This document shows, one piece after another, positions 16,801-25,222 of a stretch of DNA of 64,000 nucleotides. The DNA comes from Thermofilum uzonense (lineage in GTDB: Archaea; Thermoproteota; Thermoprotei; Thermofilales; Thermofilaceae): positions 272,001-336,000 of the forward strand of contig NZ_CP009961.1 of assembly GCF_000993805.1 (NCBI RefSeq). The letters are read 5' to 3'. Position 1 is the stretch's first letter. Every line of letters begins with the position of its first letter. The notes beneath the pieces are model-generated. The model was given only the letters and a program-made list of their open reading frames with translations, ran no database searches and was not told where the DNA came from. A program made the position numbers and the translations under genes.

Positions 16801-16824
16801 CACTACCACTTTAAAGTGGTAGTG
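16801..16824. promoter_or_regulatory. Perfect 24-bp palindrome, probable TrmB-family operator
   Basis: The palindrome contains CTACCAC (16803-16809), TTTAAA, then GTGGTAG (16816-16822), extended by CA/TG on the outside. It lies directly upstream of the BRE/TATA region (16826-16840) of the sugar-binding-protein gene. A close copy with the same spacing occurs between the regulator and treT (21069-21088). A site upstream of TATA fits activation. Confidence 0.65.
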
Positions 16825-16830
16825 TAGTAA

Positions 16831-16839
16831 AACTTAAAT
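16831..16839 (+). promoter_or_regulatory. TATA element of the sugar importer operon
   Basis: AACTTAAAT is centred about 29 nt before the ATG at 16865. This makes that ATG, not the upstream TTG at 16847, the likely leaderless start. Confidence 0.45.
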
Positions 16840-16864
16840 CTTTGTATTGGAGTTAATATTCTTG

Positions 16865-18208
16865 ATGAGCCAAACGCAAAACAAGTTAGTCATTTTCGCA
16901 GTTGTCTTGGCTCTCCTTGCCCTGGTCCTAAGTCTTTACTCCGTCATCACTCTACAATCACTTGCCTCGCGCATAACCGACTTGTCAAACTCTGTTGCCG
17001 GTCTAAAATCTGACATACAGGCCTTAAGTCAGCAGATAGGTAAGGCCGTCCCAACTCAACCAGCTCCTCAGCAGAAAGTAAAGCTTGTAGTCATAGGACC
17101 CTGGAGTGGGGACGAAGCCAAATACTTCCAAGCAGTCATAGAAGCTTATCAGCGAACCCACCCCAACGTTGAAATAGAATACAGGACGATGAGGGCGGAG
17201 GATGTTGCGGCAACAATGCCTATACAGTTTGCCGCGGGAGTTGCTCCGGGAGACGTCATCTTCGGATGGGGTTGGTTCATCGCCAAGATGGGTAAAGAGG
17301 GACATTTGGTAGATCTTACGAGTATCATCAAGCAAGACGAGTATGTTTCCGGAATACTGGATGCCGTCAAAGCTGACGGTAAGGTCTGGGGAGCTCCATT
17401 CACGATGTGGTTGAAGCCTGGCTTCTGGTATCGTAAGTCCTTCTTCCAAAAATACGGGTTATCCGAGCCAAAATCTTATGACGAATTTGTGCAGCTTTTA
17501 GAAAAAATCAAGTCTATACAGGGTGTAAAGAATCCGATTGCCAGTGGAGACGGTATGGGCTGGCCTTTGTCTGATATCGTGGAGCACTTCATAATAGCCT
17601 ACGGAGGCCCCCAGATGCAGTTAAACCTCATTTCCGGTAAGACGAGGTTTACAGATCCTAGCGTTAGGAGGGTCTTTGAGAACTACCTTGTGCCGTTGCT
17701 TCAAAAGAAGTACTTTAGCGAGCCTATTGAGTGGACTACTGTTATCCCTAAATGGTGGGCCGGCGAGTATGGGTTATACTTTATGGGTACATGGATTACC
17801 GGAATGGTGGAGGATCCCAATGATCTTGACTTCTTCCCGCTCCCTGAAAGTAAAGGTGTCGTAGGAGGGGCTGATTATGCCTTCGTACCTAAGTACTCGA
17901 AAAACGTAGATGCCGCTGTTGACTTTCTCAAGTTTTTGGCCACCGAAGGACAAGGGGTTCACGCGAGCGTCCCGTCAGGCAAGATACCGACATGGACGAA
18001 GGTTCCAGTAAGCCAATTATGGAAACCTATGCAAAGCGTATATACCAAGATTACTCAGAGAGGAATGGCGATCCTGCCTGACCTGGATGACTCTATTGGA
18101 GGAGACTGGCAGAAGCTTTTCTGGGATCAGCTGAAGCTCCTATGGGTCAACCCCGGGGCATTGGACTCCGTACTTAAAACTCTGGAGAGCGCTCAGCCGA
18201 AACCTTAA
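16865..18208 (+). CDS. ABC sugar transporter substrate-binding protein (family 1, MalE/TreS-like)
   Basis: A 447-residue extracellular binding protein, held to the membrane by one N-terminal hydrophobic helix (about 7-30), with no lipobox. A short coiled stalk and a Gln/Pro-rich linker (about 35-68) precede the binding domain. That domain has the usual opening VKLVVIGPWSGDEAKYFQAV, the EGHLVDLT segment and many aromatic residues (GWGWF, WWAGEYG), as expected for a disaccharide site. Its neighbours (two MalFG-type permeases, TrmB-like regulator, TreT) point to trehalose or maltose as ligand; this is inference. Confidence 0.88.
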   Translation: MSQTQNKLVIFAVVLALLALVLSLYSVITLQSLASRITDLSNSVAGLKSDIQALSQQIGKAVPTQPAPQQKVKLVVIGPWSGDEAKYFQAVIEAYQRTHPNVEIEYRTMRAEDVAATMPIQFAAGVAPGDVIFGWGWFIAKMGKEGHLVDLTSIIKQDEYVSGILDAVKADGKVWGAPFTMWLKPGFWYRKSFFQKYGLSEPKSYDEFVQLLEKIKSIQGVKNPIASGDGMGWPLSDIVEHFIIAYGGPQMQLNLISGKTRFTDPSVRRVFENYLVPLLQKKYFSEPIEWTTVIPKWWAGEYGLYFMGTWITGMVEDPNDLDFFPLPESKGVVGGADYAFVPKYSKNVDAAVDFLKFLATEGQGVHASVPSGKIPTWTKVPVSQLWKPMQSVYTKITQRGMAILPDLDDSIGGDWQKLFWDQLKLLWVNPGALDSVLKTLESAQPKP

Positions 18209-18233
18209 ATCTTTAAAAATAAAAAATAAAATA

Positions 18234-18240
18234 TTTTTTT
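18234..18240 (+). terminator. T-tract between binding protein and permease genes
   Basis: Seven T residues lie 25 nt after the binding-protein stop and just before the permease ribosome-binding site. It may end part of the transcripts, giving more binding protein than permease. Confidence 0.35.
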
Positions 18241-18246
18241 GGGTGA
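18241..18246 (+). promoter_or_regulatory. Shine-Dalgarno GGGTGA deciding the first permease start
   Basis: GGGTGA lies 5 nt before a TTG at 18252, the same spacing as at the peroxiredoxin gene. The in-frame GTG at 18243 is inside the motif. Confidence 0.5.
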
Positions 18247-18251
18247 AAAAC

Positions 18252-19145
18252 TTGAATAAAGAATCGAAAATTGATTTATTATTATTTCTTTTACCTCCTC
18301 TGGTAGTACTCTCCATATTCGTCATTTATCCGATCATTGGGACAGTCGTCCTCAGTTTTATCTCTAAAGGGACTTTTTCGCTCTCAAACTATTACGAGGT
18401 GCTAACTGAAAGCATACCTCTCAAAGCCTTGATCTTGACAAAGCTGGAACCAACACCTCCTTGGGGAGCCCTCATCCACAACGCAGTTTGGATCTTAATC
18501 TCTGTTCCTGCGGTTGTACTACTAGGGATGATACTAGCCTATGTTCTCAGGTATGTTTTTGGATCAAGCTTTGTCTTAGGAACAGTTTTCCTAGGGATGG
18601 TACTACCGGGTGTCGTTAGTGGTCTCGTAATCAGATTCATGTTCGATGACAGCATAGGTATCTTTCCGAGAATATTCGCGGTTTTAGGGGTTCCTATGCT
18701 CTCAAAGACATGGACCATATACCCTCAGACAGCTCTATTAGCCCTTATTTTAGGATCTATCTGGCTCTGGCTTGGATTCAGCGTTACTCTTTACTCTGCG
18801 GGTCTTGACTCCATACCTTCAAGCATGATAGAATCAGCTCTTGTAGATGGTGCGTCGCAGTGGCAGATATTCGCCAAGATTATCGTACCTCAACTTAGAC
18901 CCGTGACTACGGTTGTAATACTTATGACCGTAATGTGGGTCCTGAAAATTTTCGACATAGTATACGTTGTCACGGGTGGAGGACCCGGCGGATCGTCAAC
19001 AGTACTCGCCATGATAATGTATATGTACTTTGCCAGCTCCCTAGAGTACCATAAGGCGGCAGCTGTCGCCGTTATATTAGCTCTTCTAACCCTTATACCT
19101 GCGTATTGGTATATTCGCATAGTTTTAAAAGGTGAGAGAGAGTGA
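18252..19145 (+). CDS. ABC sugar transporter permease (MalF-type)
   Basis: A 297-residue membrane protein with about six transmembrane helices. The cytoplasmic EAA loop that docks the ATPase is clear (SMIESALVDGASQWQIFAKI, near residue 195). It forms a heterodimer with the next gene's product. The TTG at 18252 is preferred as start because of the GGGTGA five bases upstream. The 3' end overlaps the next permease by 4 nt. No ATPase subunit is encoded in the locus. Confidence 0.88.
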   Translation: MNKESKIDLLLFLLPPLVVLSIFVIYPIIGTVVLSFISKGTFSLSNYYEVLTESIPLKALILTKLEPTPPWGALIHNAVWILISVPAVVLLGMILAYVLRYVFGSSFVLGTVFLGMVLPGVVSGLVIRFMFDDSIGIFPRIFAVLGVPMLSKTWTIYPQTALLALILGSIWLWLGFSVTLYSAGLDSIPSSMIESALVDGASQWQIFAKIIVPQLRPVTTVVILMTVMWVLKIFDIVYVVTGGGPGGSSTVLAMIMYMYFASSLEYHKAAAVAVILALLTLIPAYWYIRIVLKGERE

Positions 19146-19984
19146 GTAAAGCTAGGATTTCACTTAAAGGAGTGCTTCTCAATCTCATCGTATGGGTTTT
19201 TACCATCCTATGGCTCCTGCCCTTCATAGCTCTACTTATTATGTCTGTAAAGCCCTACACGGAGGTAATACTTCATGGGTGGTGGAGCCTTGGAGGGAAT
19301 TACTCGCTCAAAAACTACCTAGAGGTCTTGATGAATCCCTCCTACAACTTCCTCCAAGGTATAGAGAACTCATTGATAATTTCAATTACGAGCACAGTAA
19401 TACCAATATTTTTCGCAGCAATGGTAGCCTACTCTCTAACCTATCTGTCGTTCCGATACAAAACCCTCCTATTCACTATGATACTTTTCTTCATGTCTAT
19501 ACCCCAGCAAATGGTAGTTATACCCCTCTTCAACCTCTATGTGAAGCTAGGATTGAATAACACGCTAACTGGTCTTATACTGCTTCATAGCGCTTGGGGT
19601 ATACCATGGATAGCCTTCTTCCTGCGTAACTATTTGAAGCTTATACCCTTAAGCTTCGTTGAAGCCGCGCGAGTCGACGGCGCCTCCGAGATGAGCATAT
19701 TTCTAAGAATTCTGCTACCTATAAGCATACCCGCACTAATAGCGGCATCCGCCATACAGTTCACTTGGGTGTGGGGCGACTTCTTCTATGCTATGATATT
19801 TCTACCATCTCCAGACCTCTACGTCGTCACGCAGCGCTTAGCACTACTTAAGGGAGAGTATCACATTGACTGGGGGCTACTGAGCGCCGGAGCCATCCTT
19901 GCAATGATTCCTCCGCTCGCAATCTACTTGGCCTTTAAGAAGTATTACGTGAGAGGTTTCGTGGGATGGGGCCTAAAAGGGTAG
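19142..19984 (+). CDS. ABC sugar transporter permease (MalG-type)
   Basis: A 280-residue membrane protein with about six transmembrane helices and the EAA motif FVEAARVDGASEMSIFLRI near residue 178. The GTG start overlaps the stop of the first permease (GTGA), and GGTGA lies 6 nt upstream, so translation is coupled. It completes the two-permease pore of a disaccharide importer. It is convergent with the regulator gene, 9 nt away. Confidence 0.88.
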   Translation: MSKARISLKGVLLNLIVWVFTILWLLPFIALLIMSVKPYTEVILHGWWSLGGNYSLKNYLEVLMNPSYNFLQGIENSLIISITSTVIPIFFAAMVAYSLTYLSFRYKTLLFTMILFFMSIPQQMVVIPLFNLYVKLGLNNTLTGLILLHSAWGIPWIAFFLRNYLKLIPLSFVEAARVDGASEMSIFLRILLPISIPALIAASAIQFTWVWGDFFYAMIFLPSPDLYVVTQRLALLKGEYHIDWGLLSAGAILAMIPPLAIYLAFKKYYVRGFVGWGLKG

Positions 19985-19993
19985 CATCGCGCC

Positions 19994-21022
19994 TCAGAGT
20001 ATTTTTACCTTGAAAATATGCCCTTCTATGTCCTCAAACCTGGCTCCTCTCCCTCCAACTGTTAATTTTTTACCTCCAACATCAAGTACAAGGGCTAGTG
20101 TTACCCCAAAGCTATTTTCTTGCAGGGCTAGTGGCTTGCCACTAACCTCGACCATTTTTCCGCTTTTTCTCTCGACTCCATTAACAGACACCATGGTTTG
20201 ATAACCTTTTTTCAACACGTCTGATATAACTTCCCTAATAAGCCAAAGTGACGTGGAGGTGTATTCTAAGCCTCTCAAAGCCTGGATCTCCTTTACAGTC
20301 TGACTTACGCGCCACACAGAATGATTGAAAAAATCATTTAGTAACCTGAGCAATCCCTCATCAGTTATCTCGAGTGTGTTCTCATCTTGAAAAACGAGAC
20401 ACTTAGCAGAGTCTACAATAATTATTGGTAGAACTCTTACCGCTCTTCTTCGAATACCTATCCAAGGTGCTTCGGCATGGAATGGCGGATTTGCCTCAAA
20501 AGAGACGAGGGCAGTTAGTCTTCCGGGCTTATTCAAATACAATTCAGGATCTTCAATAATTTCAAGTAGTAGCTCGGGTGTAGCCGCTATCAGTATCTCG
20601 TATTTGGCACTCAAGAGCATTTCCCTTGCTCTCCTCAATAATTCGCTGTAATTTCTAATTATTTTTACACCAAATTTAGAAGAGGCTGTTGTATATGTGA
20701 TATTTTGCCTTAGTACCTGTAAGGCAGTCTCTTTCTTCTCTAGTATTTTCCTACTAGCATGATCGGCTAGCCTTTCAACAGCCTCAGCAGGGGGTACTCC
20801 TCTATATCTTCTAGGCTTTGCTAAGATCTCTTCGACTATTCCCAGCTTTGTCAGTGAATCAAGGATCTCGTAAATCCTTGGCTGTGGTACCCTTGCTAGA
20901 GAAGCTATCTCACTGGCTGTTCTCTCCTTCCCATCAGCAATCGCCAGATAGACTTTAGCCTGGTAAGGGGTTAACCCAAGTTCGATTAGAGCTGTTTCTG
21001 CTAGTTCACGCGCGTTATTCAC
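19994..21022 (-). CDS. TrmB-family sugar-responsive transcription regulator
   Basis: A 342-residue regulator. The N-terminal winged helix (about 8-75) has the TrmB pattern ELGLTPYQAKVYLAIADG, SEIASLARVPQPRIYEILDSL and KPRRYRGVPPAEAVE, followed by a coiled dimerisation helix. The C-terminal part is a sugar-binding-like domain. TrmB proteins control maltose/trehalose uptake and sugar metabolism in archaea. A GTG at 21022 (MNNARELAETA) is preferred over longer in-frame starts: AAATATTTT at 21045-21053 on the minus strand lies at leaderless distance. It is divergent from treT with an operator-like repeat between them. Confidence 0.85.
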   Translation of the reverse strand: MNNARELAETALIELGLTPYQAKVYLAIADGKERTASEIASLARVPQPRIYEILDSLTKLGIVEEILAKPRRYRGVPPAEAVERLADHASRKILEKKETALQVLRQNITYTTASSKFGVKIIRNYSELLRRAREMLLSAKYEILIAATPELLLEIIEDPELYLNKPGRLTALVSFEANPPFHAEAPWIGIRRRAVRVLPIIIVDSAKCLVFQDENTLEITDEGLLRLLNDFFNHSVWRVSQTVKEIQALRGLEYTSTSLWLIREVISDVLKKGYQTMVSVNGVERKSGKMVEVSGKPLALQENSFGVTLALVLDVGGKKLTVGGRGARFEDIEGHIFKVKIL

Positions 21023-21068
21023 ATTTTTCAGAATATTCTGTCTTCGGAAAAATATTTCTTTAAGATAA

Positions 21069-21088
21069 CTACTACTTAATTGTGGTAG
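21069..21088. promoter_or_regulatory. Second copy of the TrmB-type operator, between regulator and treT
   Basis: CTACTAC-N6-GTGGTAG repeats the arms and the 6-nt spacing of the palindrome at 16803-16822, with one arm mismatch. It covers the expected treT start site, just downstream of a TATA-like TTTAAG (21059-21064), a position that fits repression. Confidence 0.6.
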
Positions 21089-21090
21089 CC

Positions 21091-22317
21091 ATGAAAGTAA
21101 CACCAAAATATACACGTAGCATTGATGATTATGTAAAAGTAACAGGAGAGGACGATGTTAATGAGTTGAAGGCTCTGGGAGAAAGTTTCCGAGGGAAAAG
21201 CATCCTTCACATAAACTCTACACCTTACGGGGGAGGTGTGGCCGAGATTCTCCACAGTATGGTACCTCTAATGAAGTCCCTAGACATCGATGCAAGGTGG
21301 GAGGTCATAGAGGCTGAAGATGATTTTTTCAACATAACGAAGAAAATTCACAATGGTCTGCAAGGAAACCTTGACATTTCCCTAACTGAAGAGGAGTGGG
21401 AGGTCTACCTCAAGTGGAATCGGTACAACGCTGAAATTCTCGATCTGGATGCCGATTTCATAATTGTACACGACCCACAGCCTATGGCACTTCCATCATT
21501 CGCTAAAAAAGGCAAGCAACATTGGATATGGAGATGTCATATCGACTTGACTCATCCAAATCCGCTTTTTTGGAGACGTCTTGGCCCACTCGTTAACCAG
21601 TATGACGCGGTGATTGTTCATAGTGAGGAATATATTCGTGACGAATTTAAAGATAAAGCTTTCGTGTCACCTCCCAGCATAGATCCCTTAAGCGATAAAA
21701 ATAGAGAGCTAACGGGAGAGGAAGTTGTAAAGGTATCCGAGAGATTTAACGTTGATCCAGAGAAACCTTCCATAACGAAAGTTGCAAGATTTGATCCATG
21801 GAAAGATATCCCCGCTGCGATAGACGTTTACAAAATATTGAAGAAAAAACGTGATCTCCAGCTTTTAATTATCTCGATGATGGCTAGAGATGATCCAGAA
21901 GGGTTAGTTTTTTACGAAAAAGTAAAAGAGCACGTTGGTCAAGACGAGGACATACATATACTGACTGATGAAATGGGAGTCAGAGATTTAGAGGTGAATG
22001 CCTTCCAGCGAGGGTCCAGGGTAGGAATACACACGGCTATACGTGAAGGCTTTGGTCTAGTGGTCTCCGAAATGCTTTGGAAAAGAGTACCTGTAGTGGC
22101 TCGACCAGTTGGAGGGGTAAAGATACAGGTCATACATGGCGTGACGGGTTACACAGCTTCCACAGTTCAGGATTTGGCCCAACATGTTGAATCACTCCTG
22201 GAAAATGCTGGGTTACGTAAAAGTATGGGAGAGGCAGGACGTGAACATGTTAGGAGGAACTTCGTTATTACACGACATGTTTACAGGTATCTCTCCCTTC
22301 TCGCCAAGTTCTTATGA
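21091..22317 (+). CDS. treT: Trehalose glycosyltransferring synthase TreT
   Basis: TreT makes trehalose from nucleotide-diphosphate-glucose and glucose, and can run in reverse. The 408-residue protein has the TreT opening (SIDDYVKVTGEDDVNELKALGE), the INSTPYGGGVAEIL loop, and the retaining GT4 features: the ITKVARFDPWKD nucleotide-sugar site and REGFGLVVSEMLW with the E-x7-E pair. Clustering with a binding-protein importer and a TrmB regulator is as in Thermococcus. The ATG at 21091 is favoured over the GTG at 21082, which lies inside the operator repeat. Confidence 0.93.
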   Translation: MKVTPKYTRSIDDYVKVTGEDDVNELKALGESFRGKSILHINSTPYGGGVAEILHSMVPLMKSLDIDARWEVIEAEDDFFNITKKIHNGLQGNLDISLTEEEWEVYLKWNRYNAEILDLDADFIIVHDPQPMALPSFAKKGKQHWIWRCHIDLTHPNPLFWRRLGPLVNQYDAVIVHSEEYIRDEFKDKAFVSPPSIDPLSDKNRELTGEEVVKVSERFNVDPEKPSITKVARFDPWKDIPAAIDVYKILKKKRDLQLLIISMMARDDPEGLVFYEKVKEHVGQDEDIHILTDEMGVRDLEVNAFQRGSRVGIHTAIREGFGLVVSEMLWKRVPVVARPVGGVKIQVIHGVTGYTASTVQDLAQHVESLLENAGLRKSMGEAGREHVRRNFVITRHVYRYLSLLAKFL

Positions 22318-22422
22318 TTGAATGTGAAATAAAAAGATGTGGTATTTCTTTGGTTATTCATTATTTAAGACTTAGCCGAATTCTTTGGTTTTTACATTAG
22401 CGTCTTGAGGATTATGCTTAGA

Positions 22423-22465
22423 AAGTTTAGGAAAACTTCTGATGATTAGTTTCTGCGAAAACTAA
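22423..22465. repeat. Two adjacent small inverted repeats in a convergent intergenic gap
   Basis: AAGTTT-AGGA-AAACTT (22423-22438) and TTAGTTT-CTGCGA-AAACTAA (22446-22465) could form two tandem hairpins between the ends of treT and the NifX-like gene. They may act in termination or transcript stability, but A/T-rich repeats of this size can arise by chance. Confidence 0.3.
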
Positions 22466-22526
22466 AGTAGACTCAGACACTTGCCATTAAATAACAACTT
22501 TACTTTCAAATATATAATAGGAAGCA

Positions 22527-22925
22527 TTAATTATGATGATCGTCAGCTTCTTTTGGTTCTCCTGCCTCCTCAACTTTCCCGCTAATAAAGTTCTCTACTG
22601 CTTCTTCAAGAGAAATCGTCGCTTTGCCCGGAGAGGGCCTCACATAGAATATTTTCAATCCGAGATCCTTAAGTCTGTAGAAAGCCCCATATCCTATGCC
22701 CATGGTTAGAATTGCCTGAACTTCTCTGCTTAGAAGCTCGTGGAGAAGCCCACTCACCTTTCCGTGTTCATGCGCTTCATGAACATTTTGAAACACCTCT
22801 AAAACCTTAAATTGGGAGTCGCCGACGTCCACGATGGCGAAGGCTGGAGCTCTACCGAAATGCGGTACAAGGAAATATTTCTCCCCAGATTTCACAACCG
22901 GGATAGCTATCTTCATAATCATCAC
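22527..22925 (-). CDS. NifX/dinitrogenase-cofactor-like protein
   Basis: A 132-residue protein of the NifX/NafY/MTH1175-like family, which binds iron-molybdenum cofactors or their precursors in nitrogen fixers but is common in organisms without nitrogenase. Family features are MKIAIPVV, VPHFGRAPAFAIVD, a His-rich VHEAHEHGK, and LTMGIGYGAFYRL. The C-terminal tail ends in DDHHN. It is the last gene of the formate dehydrogenase operon, 29 nt after fdhE. Three close starts are possible (GTG 22925, ATG 22922, ATG 22916). A link to Mo/W handling is inferred from context. Confidence 0.82.
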   Translation of the reverse strand: MMIMKIAIPVVKSGEKYFLVPHFGRAPAFAIVDVGDSQFKVLEVFQNVHEAHEHGKVSGLLHELLSREVQAILTMGIGYGAFYRLKDLGLKIFYVRPSPGKATISLEEAVENFISGKVEEAGEPKEADDHHN

Positions 22926-22954
22926 TAGACATCAATATCGACACAGTTAAAACT

Positions 22955-23596
22955 CTAATCTGGGTTCTCGACCCCTCCTTCAGACTTCTCTAAGTCTCTA
23001 AATGCTAGCCTTAAAGCGAAGTGTAAACCCTGAATTTCCTTATCGCTAAGGCCATCTCTATCAACCTCTCCAAATATATGGCCGCACTTTTTACACCTGA
23101 ACACCTTTACCTCTCCTCTCCGTGTCACATAGCTCTCAAAAACCTCTCTACCCTTCGAGCCGCATCGCGGACACATGAATCTCTCGTGGACTCTCTCGTA
23201 CCCACAAATGCATCTGCTCCTGGCCTCCACAACCTCAAAGCTTAGCGTAGGCTTTTTATCAAGTAAAAGGAGGGTAGGATAGTTTCCACATATTGGGCAG
23301 CTCAAGTTCGCGGCTTCTATTTTTTGACTAAATTCATTAACGAGGAGTCTGCTCAACGTATAGTCCAAGAGGGCTTTATCACTAGCCACATCCTCAGGCA
23401 ATGCCTTCTTTATCTCTTCAATATTCTCAACGTTTTTTATTAGAGGGGGCTCGAATCTGTTTAATACGGGTTTTGGGGAGCTTATGATGAGTTCCTCTAA
23501 CCGGATGATGTATTTGTAAATGCTTTGCATTGTCTCCCTGCAATTCTCGGATTCTCCACACACAGCTCTAATAAGAGACTCGATAACCTTGGACAA
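22955..23596 (-). CDS. fdhE: FdhE-like formate dehydrogenase accessory protein
   Basis: A 213-residue soluble protein with a helical N-terminal part and rubredoxin-like zinc ribbons: CPICG (near 100), CICGYE, CPRCGSKG and CKKCGHIFGE. This is the layout of FdhE, needed for maturation of membrane-bound formate dehydrogenase, although sequence identity in archaea is low. It lies directly downstream of the formate dehydrogenase subunit genes on the same strand, which supports the call. Confidence 0.8.
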   Translation of the reverse strand: MSKVIESLIRAVCGESENCRETMQSIYKYIIRLEELIISSPKPVLNRFEPPLIKNVENIEEIKKALPEDVASDKALLDYTLSRLLVNEFSQKIEAANLSCPICGNYPTLLLLDKKPTLSFEVVEARSRCICGYERVHERFMCPRCGSKGREVFESYVTRRGEVKVFRCKKCGHIFGEVDRDGLSDKEIQGLHFALRLAFRDLEKSEGGVENPD

Positions 23597-23642
23597 GTGT
23601 ACTCACCAGGAAAGAAGGTAAAGGTAAAGAAAAAGATTTTGT

Positions 23643-24356
23643 TTATTCTTCAGGGGCTATATTATACCGCTTGATAAAGGCTTGCATGTGGTCCTTAAGC
23701 CACTCGAATGGTGCGTAGCCGTCACCGAACATCGCTTCTAATAGTGGCGTGTTAGCTGGATGTAGCGAGGCGAACACGTGGAGTAGGACGAATAGAACTG
23801 TTATGCCGAAGCCTAGATCGTGTAGGAAGAGTAGAAGTGCAGCGGTCTGGTCTGAAAGGCCAAGGGCGAAGCGCAGCATAAGGCCCACGCCGCTGAGGGC
23901 TAGTAAGGCGAATCCTATAGCAAGGAGTAAAGCTAGGTAGGCAACGAACACGTTATGTCTTTCCAGTCTTTCCTTGACATCACTTGGTAGTGGTTTGCCG
24001 AACAGGTATAGCCCGGCTAGTGCTTTAGCCTCCTGTATCTGCTGCCCGATAGGCTTTTTCAACGCGTCAATGACTCTCAGATTTCCGCTGCAGAAGAGGT
24101 AACAACCATATATTATGATGAGGCCTCCCCACGCTATTCCGAAGATCCTGTGGAGTACCCTGAAGACTTGCACGCCCGCGGTGACTGGATCGGTGTTCAT
24201 GTAAGGTGCAAAAGGTAGTCCTACTATGTATGCCAGCCAGGAGAAGTACTCGATGGCCATTAATGTTATCCCCGTTATAGATAGAAAAGCTATGAAGTGA
24301 AGGTTGTGTGTATGCGCGATCCTGTAACTGTTACTAATAATTTTTACCCTCTTCAT
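23643..24356 (-). CDS. Formate dehydrogenase cytochrome b subunit (FdnI-like)
   Basis: A 237-residue membrane subunit with four transmembrane helices that should carry two haem b groups and reduce quinone. Candidate haem-ligand histidines lie in HTHNLHFIAF (first helix), FRVLHRIFGI (second) and LLHVFASLHP (fourth). The family resemblance is to the gamma subunit of formate dehydrogenase-N and related cytochrome b561-like proteins. It is 6 nt downstream of the iron-sulfur subunit gene. Confidence 0.85.
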   Translation of the reverse strand: MKRVKIISNSYRIAHTHNLHFIAFLSITGITLMAIEYFSWLAYIVGLPFAPYMNTDPVTAGVQVFRVLHRIFGIAWGGLIIIYGCYLFCSGNLRVIDALKKPIGQQIQEAKALAGLYLFGKPLPSDVKERLERHNVFVAYLALLLAIGFALLALSGVGLMLRFALGLSDQTAALLLFLHDLGFGITVLFVLLHVFASLHPANTPLLEAMFGDGYAPFEWLKDHMQAFIKRYNIAPEE

Positions 24357-24362
24357 TCCCTA

Positions 24363-25220
24363 TCACCTGCTCTCCTCTTTAACCTGAGTCTTCTCCTCTA
24401 CCCTGCTCTTTCTCCAAGCAACCAACTCAAGCCCTGCGAGAAGCAGCGCGCCCAGCGCACCACCATAAACGATAAGCTGCTTGAGGATCTCTCTACTCTG
24501 CTGAGTTGCAACCGGCTTGCCACGGTCAGCAAAATGCTTTTTGATTGCAAAGCTCCTCCTATCTGAGCTAGCGTAAATCCATCGTGTCCCTCCGCCTACA
24601 TAGCTGTCAAGGTTTAGCCCGTATACGAGTTTTCCTTTGGCTTGCATGTCTTGGGCGGCGGAGATTATCTCTGAGGCTTTGCCGAACTTGAAGACTCCTG
24701 TCGGGCAAGCCTCTACACAGGCTGGGAGCATACCGTTTTGTATTCTGTCGATACAGAACGTGCACTTGTAGAATTTTCCGTCGGAGCCTCTTTTAGGCAC
24801 CCTGAACGGGCACGCGGTGGCACAGTAGCCGCAGCCAATACACTCGTCTTTGTTTATGACTACGGCGCCTTCAGCTGTAACCTTAATAGCTCCTACAGGG
24901 CATGACCTTGCGCACGGCGGGTCTGCGCAGTGCATACACTGGAATGGCAGGGGGCCTATGTCCACCTGTTCAAAGATTTTATCACCTGAGGGGAGTAGCA
25001 GTGCCTTCTTGGTCATGTCCTCATAGTAGAAGACGACTTTCCAATCGTCTGCGGTAAGGTCTGGAGGATTAGTGAAAGTCGGGCTGAACTTAGTCATTTC
25101 TGCTGGTCTACCGTTCCAGTCCTTGCATGCAACTTGACAGGCGCGGCAGCCAATGCACTTATCTAGGTCTACTAGTACCGCATATCCCTCCTTCATACCC
25201 GGGAGATTTTGTACCACCAT
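24363..25220 (-). CDS. Formate dehydrogenase iron-sulfur subunit (FdnH-like)
   Basis: A 285-residue subunit with four cysteine groups for four [4Fe-4S] clusters: CIGCRACQVAC, CMHCADPPCARSC, CIGCGYCATAC and CTFCIDRI...CVEAC. A C-terminal transmembrane helix (about 245-268, YGGALGALLLAGLELVAW) anchors it, as in formate dehydrogenase-N. It relays electrons from the catalytic subunit to the cytochrome b. Spacing to the neighbours is 2 and 6 nt. Confidence 0.92.
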   Translation of the reverse strand: MVVQNLPGMKEGYAVLVDLDKCIGCRACQVACKDWNGRPAEMTKFSPTFTNPPDLTADDWKVVFYYEDMTKKALLLPSGDKIFEQVDIGPLPFQCMHCADPPCARSCPVGAIKVTAEGAVVINKDECIGCGYCATACPFRVPKRGSDGKFYKCTFCIDRIQNGMLPACVEACPTGVFKFGKASEIISAAQDMQAKGKLVYGLNLDSYVGGGTRWIYASSDRRSFAIKKHFADRGKPVATQQSREILKQLIVYGGALGALLLAGLELVAWRKSRVEEKTQVKEESR

Positions 25221-25222
25221 TC

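Noticed and set aside
19192-19560. 122-codon frame overlapping the second permease
   Set aside because: It lies in another frame of a clear MalG-type gene and shows no domain.
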